Source: Empedobacter sedimenti (GTDB taxonomy: Bacteria > Bacteroidota > Bacteroidia > Flavobacteriales > Weeksellaceae). Taken from it: 64,000 nt of DNA. Both the position numbers and the translations under genes were made by a program. Where the stretch lies: contig NZ_JASCQG010000001.1 of NCBI RefSeq assembly GCF_030005555.1, forward strand, positions 310,001 through 374,000. Direction: 5' to 3'. This document shows, piece by piece, positions 59,773-64,000 of the stretch; the stretch's first letter is position 1, and each line of letters opens with the position of its first letter. Below the pieces are notes generated by a model. The model ran no database searches, was not told the DNA's origin, and was given only the letters and a program-made list of their open reading frames with translations.

Positions 59773-59885
59773 TTTCTTTTCTTTCGTTCTTTTGATCTAA
59801 AAACAAAAAAGAAAGTTGTAATCGTTATTACAGTAATTAATATTGTGTCCCAATGTTCTTTGAATAATGTTGTGATATCTTCCAT
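59769..59885 (-). CDS. possible 38-residue single-pass membrane peptide
   Basis: On the minus strand ATG at 59885 opens MEDITTLFKEHWDTILITVI, then TITTFFFVFRSKERKKRN-stop (59769-59771). Residues 15-31 are a good membrane helix with a positively charged tail, as for small bacterial membrane proteins. It is located between a convergent gene and the lpdA terminator. No ribosome-binding site is obvious. Conservation needed to confirm. Confidence 0.45.
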   Translation of the reverse strand: MEDITTLFKEHWDTILITVITITTFFFVFRSKERKKRN

Positions 59886-59916
59886 TTTTGATGTCTATTA
59901 AAGTTTAAAAATAACA

Positions 59917-59944
59917 AAAAAGCTGCTCTTACGAACAGCTTTTT
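59917..59944 (-). terminator. terminator downstream of lpdA
   Basis: A 9-bp stem (AAAAAGCTG 59917-59925, CAGCTTTTT 59936-59944) with a 10-base loop, between lpdA (minus strand) and the small ORF. Confidence 0.75.
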
Positions 59945-59967
59945 AGAATTTATCTTAAATCTATTGA

Positions 59968-61368
59968 TTAAGCGTGAATAGGACGATTGTCTGTAGCAGC
60001 TAATGCAGCTTCTTTGATCGCCTCTGAGAATGTTGGGTGAGCATGAGACATTCTTGTTAAATCCTCTGCTGAAGCACGGAATTCCATTGCTACAACACCT
60101 TCTGCAATTAAATCTGCAGCACGAGCACCAATAATATGCATTCCTAAGATTTCGTCTGTGTTTTTATCTGCTAAAATTTTAGCAAAACCGTCTGTATCCA
60201 TAGATGCACGAGCACGTCCTAAAGCTTTGAATGGGAAAGAACCAACTTTGTATTCTACTCCTTCTTCTTTCAATTGCTCTTCTGTTTTACCAACTCCTGC
60301 AACTTCTGGCCAAGTATAAACAACACCAGGAATTAAGTTATAATTGATATGAGGTTTTTGACCTGCTAATTGCTCAGCAACTAAAACACCTTCTTCTTCT
60401 GCTTTGTGTGCTAACATTGCACCAGCAACAACGTCACCGATAGCATAAATGTTAGAAACATTCGTTTGTAAGTGATCGTTTGTTTTGATACGACCTCTTT
60501 CGTCAACCTCTACACCTACGTTTTCTAAACCTAAAGATCCTGTGAAAGCACGACGACCAACAGCTACTAAAGCGTAATCACCATTAATTTCAATTTCTTC
60601 TCCTTTTTTAGAAGTTGCTTTTAATGTAACATCATTTCCGTTATTTACAACAGAAGTTACACCTGTAGAAGTGTGGAATTTCATTCCTTGTTTTTTCAAT
60701 ACTTTTGTCAATTCTTTAGACAAAGCACCGTCCATTCCTGGAATAACGCGGTCTGCATATTCTACAACTGTTACTTGAGAACCTAAACGTAAGTAAACTG
60801 ACCCTAACTCTAATCCGATAACACCACCACCGATAACGATTAAGTGTTTTGGAACTTCTGTTAAAGCTAATGCTTCTGTAGAAGTGATGATACGAGTTTT
60901 ATCTGTTGGCGCAAATGGTAATTCAGATGAAACTGATCCTGTTGCGATAATTGTATTTTTAGCTTCAATTTCTTGAGTAGAACCGTCTTTAGCAGTTACA
61001 ACGATATGAGTTGCGTCTTTAAAAGCACCTGTTCCTTCTAAAACATCAATATTATTTTTACTCATCAAGTATTTGATACCAGCTACGTTAGTATCTACAA
61101 CACCTGCTTTGCGAGCAATCATTTGAGTGAAGTTTACTTTTGGAGCATCGATATCGATTCCGTGCTCTTTAAAGTGATTTACAGCATCGTAATAGTGGTG
61201 AGAAGAATCTAATAAAGCTTTTGACGGAATACATCCAACATTAAGACATGTACCACCTAAACTTTCTTTCTCGATAATTGCTGTTTTAAATCCTAATTGC
61301 GCTGCACGAATAGCTGCAACATATCCTCCAGGTCCAGCACCAATTACGGCTACATCATAAGAACTCAT
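59968..61368 (-). CDS. lpdA: dihydrolipoyl dehydrogenase
   Basis: A 466-residue E3 subunit. It has FAD motif VAVIGAGPGGYVAAIRAAQL, redox-active disulphide C41-C46 (GGTCLNVGCIPSK), NAD motif IVIGGGVIGLELGSVYLRLG, YAIGDVV and the active-site His-Glu pair in HAHPTFSEAI near the C-terminus. It reoxidises dihydrolipoamide in pyruvate/2-oxoglutarate dehydrogenases and glycine cleavage. A -7 box TATATTTG lies at 61419-61412 (minus). The lipoyl supply gene lplA is encoded at 32116-33102. Confidence 0.95.
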   Translation of the reverse strand: MSSYDVAVIGAGPGGYVAAIRAAQLGFKTAIIEKESLGGTCLNVGCIPSKALLDSSHHYYDAVNHFKEHGIDIDAPKVNFTQMIARKAGVVDTNVAGIKYLMSKNNIDVLEGTGAFKDATHIVVTAKDGSTQEIEAKNTIIATGSVSSELPFAPTDKTRIITSTEALALTEVPKHLIVIGGGVIGLELGSVYLRLGSQVTVVEYADRVIPGMDGALSKELTKVLKKQGMKFHTSTGVTSVVNNGNDVTLKATSKKGEEIEINGDYALVAVGRRAFTGSLGLENVGVEVDERGRIKTNDHLQTNVSNIYAIGDVVAGAMLAHKAEEEGVLVAEQLAGQKPHINYNLIPGVVYTWPEVAGVGKTEEQLKEEGVEYKVGSFPFKALGRARASMDTDGFAKILADKNTDEILGMHIIGARAADLIAEGVVAMEFRASAEDLTRMSHAHPTFSEAIKEAALAATDNRPIHA

Positions 61369-61488
61369 ATAGTTTTATTTTGATTTATTATTATAATTAA
61401 TTTAAACTCTACAAATATAACCAATATCGAATAGATTTTCGTTATAAAATTGTAATGAATTTTGTTAGGAAATTGAAAACTTTTCAAC

Positions 61489-62469
61489 TTATTTTCTCAT
61501 ATCTGATTGAATATATTTTAGAATTTCATCTTCTGTACACAATTCATAATCTGGAGAAATTCCATTTGGATAAATATTCTTTTTAGCATCCATCATATAA
61601 CCTGCTGTTAAATTTAATATATCTCCATTTTTTAATTCAATTGTTGCATTCACAGTGGCTGCTCCCATTGTTTTCTTACCTAAGACTTTGACATTTGGAA
61701 ATGATTTTAATGAAATCAGCGTTGCTTCTCCTGCACTACTTGTTCTTTGATTAATCAAAACATAAATTTTCTTTGGATGAATTGTATTTATTATTGGAGT
61801 ATTAATATATCCTTTTGATAAATTATTAACTCCATTAAAAAAATATCCATCTTTTTTTGACCATGCAATATCATCATTATTGATTTTAGAATATCCTAAT
61901 ATATTATCTTCATAAAATGGTAATAAAGATGTTATCATTACCCAATTAGAACCACCTAAATTATCACGCAAATCAATAATCCAATAGTTAGAATTTGCTT
62001 GTTCAGAAATAATTTTCAGGTTATTGAAAATATAGTCTTTATCACTTATCGTTTTATCAAAACCATGACGCTTAATCCTAATATATGCTACATCTGGAAT
62101 TTTAGTTAACTTATTATTATCGTCTACTTTTAACAAACAAGCACTATCAACTTTTATTTTAGGAAAACGACCTCTTAATAACACATTATCTTTCGTACGA
62201 TAATGTGTATGATTATTTCCTAATAAAGTAATTGCCTCTACAATCGCCGAATCTTTCGATATTTTTGATTTCTCGATTACTTTTTTCTCAAAATTCTCCC
62301 AATCAACTTTATCTCTATCGATAAAACCCTTTTTCATGATAGAAAATAATTCTTCGTAATCTGGAGGAATTTGAGTCGTTTTTGTAGCTTGTTCAGCTTT
62401 GTTCTCTGTATTTTTACAACTCGTAAAAGTGATTAATCCAACAAAAAATAGTGTTTTATATAAATTCAT
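61489..62469 (-). CDS. S41-family peptidase, lipoprotein
   Basis: A 326-residue lipoprotein (lipobox LITFTSCKN, C18) with a C-terminal tail-specific-protease fold. The nucleophile serine lies in NQRTSSAGEATLISLKS, the family's TSSAGE motif. WIIDLRDNLGGSNWVM corresponds to the D-R-N-GG strand and KVLGKKTMGAATVNATIELK NGD to the later core. No PDZ domain is evident between them. It is located in the periplasm facing the outer or inner membrane. Substrate unknown. Confidence 0.85.
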   Translation of the reverse strand: MNLYKTLFFVGLITFTSCKNTENKAEQATKTTQIPPDYEELFSIMKKGFIDRDKVDWENFEKKVIEKSKISKDSAIVEAITLLGNNHTHYRTKDNVLLRGRFPKIKVDSACLLKVDDNNKLTKIPDVAYIRIKRHGFDKTISDKDYIFNNLKIISEQANSNYWIIDLRDNLGGSNWVMITSLLPFYEDNILGYSKINNDDIAWSKKDGYFFNGVNNLSKGYINTPIINTIHPKKIYVLINQRTSSAGEATLISLKSFPNVKVLGKKTMGAATVNATIELKNGDILNLTAGYMMDAKKNIYPNGISPDYELCTEDEILKYIQSDMRK

Positions 62470-62498
62470 ATATTAGAAGATGTAATCAAATATAACCA

Positions 62499-62530
62499 AA
62501 AAACCCTTCACTTTTCAGTGAAGGGTTTTT
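62499..62530 (-). terminator. terminator after fabH
   Basis: A 14-bp perfect stem (AAAAACCCTTCACT 62499-62512, AGTGAAGGGTTTTT 62517-62530) with a 4-base loop. It ends the minus-strand fabH transcript and insulates the S41 peptidase gene. Confidence 0.85.
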
Positions 62531-62569
62531 CTATATTCTAAATTCGAAAATCTAATTTCTGACTTTTGT

Positions 62570-63583
62570 TTACCAGTTCATCAAAACAGATCCCCATGTA
62601 AATCCTGCACCAAAAGCAGTCATCATTACTAAGTCACCTTTTTTGATTTTACCTTCTTGTTTTGCTTCGCTCAATGCAATTGGAATAGACGCTGCTGTTG
62701 TATTTCCGTAACGCATAATGTTGTTATACACTTTCTCATCTGGTAAACCCAATTGTTTTTGTACAAATTGAGAAATACGCAAATTCGCTTGATGCGGAAT
62801 AAACAAATCTAAATCCTCTGGCTTTTTATTTGCCACTGATAAAGCTTCTACAATAGATTCAGGGAAACGAGTTACCGCATGCTTGAAAACATAATTTCCG
62901 TTCATATACGGATAAATTTCTTTTTTAGTTAAGGTGTTTCCCTCTTTCAGCAATTCGTCCGACCAACCTGTTTTTGTTCCTGGAAAAGTTACAGCTAACT
63001 CTTCAGCAAACTCACCTTCAGAATGTAAATTAGTTGATAAAATCCCACGACCTTCTTCCTCTGATGCCGAAACAACTACTGCTCCTGCTCCATCTCCAAA
63101 AATTACTGAAACGCCGCGACCATCATCCGACATATCTAATCCGAACGAATGTACCTCAGCACCAATTACTAAAATATTTTTGTAAACACCAGCCTTGATA
63201 AAAGCATTTGCTGTAGACAATGCATACACAAAACCAGAACATTGATTACGAATATCCATTGCACCAATTGTACGACAACCTAACTCTTTTTGCACCAATA
63301 CACCATTTCCTGGGAAATAATAATCTGGAGATAAAGTAGCGAATAAAATAAAGTCGATATCTTGAGCTGTGATTCCTGCGTCTTCTAAAGCATTTTTAGC
63401 TGCGATAACACCCAAATCTGTAGACGATACTTTAGAATCAGTTTCTACATGTCTCCTTTCTACAATACCTGTTCTTTCCTGGATCCACTCATCATTAGTG
63501 TCCATCACTTTTGCTAAATCAAAGTTTGTTACAACTCTTTCAGGCACATAATGCCCTACCCCTGTTATAATAGAGTTTATCAT
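62570..63583 (-). CDS. fabH: 3-oxoacyl-ACP synthase III
   Basis: A 337-residue thiolase-fold enzyme with a Cys-His-Asn triad: C115 in NQCSGFVY, H264 in IPHQANLRI and N294 in GNTTAASIP. It condenses acetyl-CoA (or a branched starter acyl-CoA in Bacteroidota) with malonyl-ACP to start fatty-acid synthesis. FGDGAGAVVV and AFGAGFTWGSVLM are further family marks. A -7 box TATCTTTG lies at 63619-63612 (minus), 29 bp before the start. Confidence 0.92.
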   Translation of the reverse strand: MINSIITGVGHYVPERVVTNFDLAKVMDTNDEWIQERTGIVERRHVETDSKVSSTDLGVIAAKNALEDAGITAQDIDFILFATLSPDYYFPGNGVLVQKELGCRTIGAMDIRNQCSGFVYALSTANAFIKAGVYKNILVIGAEVHSFGLDMSDDGRGVSVIFGDGAGAVVVSASEEEGRGILSTNLHSEGEFAEELAVTFPGTKTGWSDELLKEGNTLTKKEIYPYMNGNYVFKHAVTRFPESIVEALSVANKKPEDLDLFIPHQANLRISQFVQKQLGLPDEKVYNNIMRYGNTTAASIPIALSEAKQEGKIKKGDLVMMTAFGAGFTWGSVLMNW

Positions 63584-63667
63584 TTGATAATGGTTTACTT
63601 TTCAATTGATACAAAGATATTAAATGATAACGATTTGATAAAACAAATACGTCTTTATGACAATAAA

Positions 63668-64000
63668 TTATTTAGAAAATTTCGTTTTCAATATTCCATT
63701 CACAACGATAGAGAGTACCATTACAGCTGTAGCAACATAAAACACTGGTGTCATATGCTCAGAATCTCCAAAAATAAGACTTGCCAAAATGATGCCATAT
63801 ACAGGTTCTAAATTTACATTTAACATCATCGTAAAAGCACTTACATGTTTTAGTAAAGCAACTGATTCTATTTGAGCAAAAGCTGTAAAAATAATTCCTA
63901 ATAAAGTTAACCATCCTAAATTTGACCAACTTACATTGACAACTTCAGAAATCATTTCGGGTTGAAATACTACCATAATCAATGAAAGCATTATTACTCC
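63668..64000 (-). CDS. EamA (DMT) family transporter, 5' end outside window
   Basis: The C-terminal part of a drug/metabolite-type transporter; the minus-strand frame is open beyond base 64000, so the start is missing. Three or four helices are visible, with LLGIIFTAFAQIESVALLKH, ALLKHVSAFTMMLNVNLEPV YGIILASLIFGDSEHMTPVF. The LxPVYG/A--I motif near the last-but-one helix is typical of EamA proteins, which act as small-metabolite exporters or permeases. The substrate is unknown. It is the last feature in the window. Confidence 0.8.
   Translation of the reverse strand, partial: GVIMLSLIMVVFQPEMISEVVNVSWSNLGWLTLLGIIFTAFAQIESVALLKHVSAFTMMLNVNLEPVYGIILASLIFGDSEHMTPVFYVATAVMVLSIVVNGILKTKFSK

Noticed and set aside
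63551-63811. Plus-strand open frame between fabH and the EamA gene
   Set aside because: It covers promoter DNA and the antisense of the EamA gene and has no plausible protein features.

Overview
The window is a low-GC (roughly one third G+C by eye) chromosomal segment of a member of the Bacteroidota, class Flavobacteriia. Evidence: TAnnTTTG-type -7 promoter boxes, secreted proteins with repeated VGIGT motifs, a TonB-dependent receptor, a GH92 mannosidase, many SUKH/SMI1-KNR4 proteins, and weak Shine-Dalgarno signals. A Weeksellaceae genus such as Empedobacter or a relative is my best guess, but that is inference. No tRNA, rRNA, CRISPR array, recombinase or origin was seen.

Positions 1-5200 and 10900-32082 form one long accessory array of small, mostly acidic, mostly co-oriented genes, tightly packed with 1-20 bp overlaps. 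Recognisable members belong to families known as immunity proteins of polymorphic/contact-dependent toxins: several SUKH proteins, two Imm26-like, a barstar-like RNase inhibitor, DUF4274, DUF4303, DUF2750, Imm33-like, DUF6881 and DUF7710. Between them lie HEAT, LRR, ankyrin-like and beta-propeller-like proteins, two zinc-ribbon paralogues and a free-standing EF-Tu domain-III-like protein. No toxin gene is visible, so this looks like an orphan polyimmunity locus. The array carries signs of turnover: frameshifted genes (5202-5793, 16654-17296, 28821-29541) and a 32-bp direct repeat ending a decayed SUKH tail (20670-20773). A GIY-YIG nuclease gene (26602-26910) is bracketed on both sides by clusters of REP-like inverted and tandem 21-bp units. 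This nuclease-plus-repeat cassette is the most promising undescribed element here.

An island at 5.8-10.75 kb interrupts the array: three tandem paralogous secreted VGIGT proteins, an AraC regulator, a YkgB/DUF417 membrane protein and an SRPBCC protein.

From 32.1 kb on the content is more ordinary. It holds lipoate-protein ligase; a TonB receptor divergent from a MocR/PdxR regulator whose PLP lysine appears replaced by His; DUF4442; Crp/Fnr; and a divergent adenylosuccinate synthetase. Next come a flavin monooxygenase-like protein, an ABC-F ATPase with a likely leader-peptide attenuator, a fatty-acid desaturase, a UbiA-like/methyltransferase pair, succinyl-CoA:3-ketoacid CoA-transferase, GH92 mannosidase, RimO, a glycosyltransferase and a THUMP RNA methyltransferase. 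The last part has aminopeptidase P, a Zur-like regulator with methyltransferase and ZIP transporter, TruC, dihydrolipoamide dehydrogenase, an S41 peptidase, FabH and a partial EamA transporter. Most of these units end in clear AT-rich hairpin terminators.
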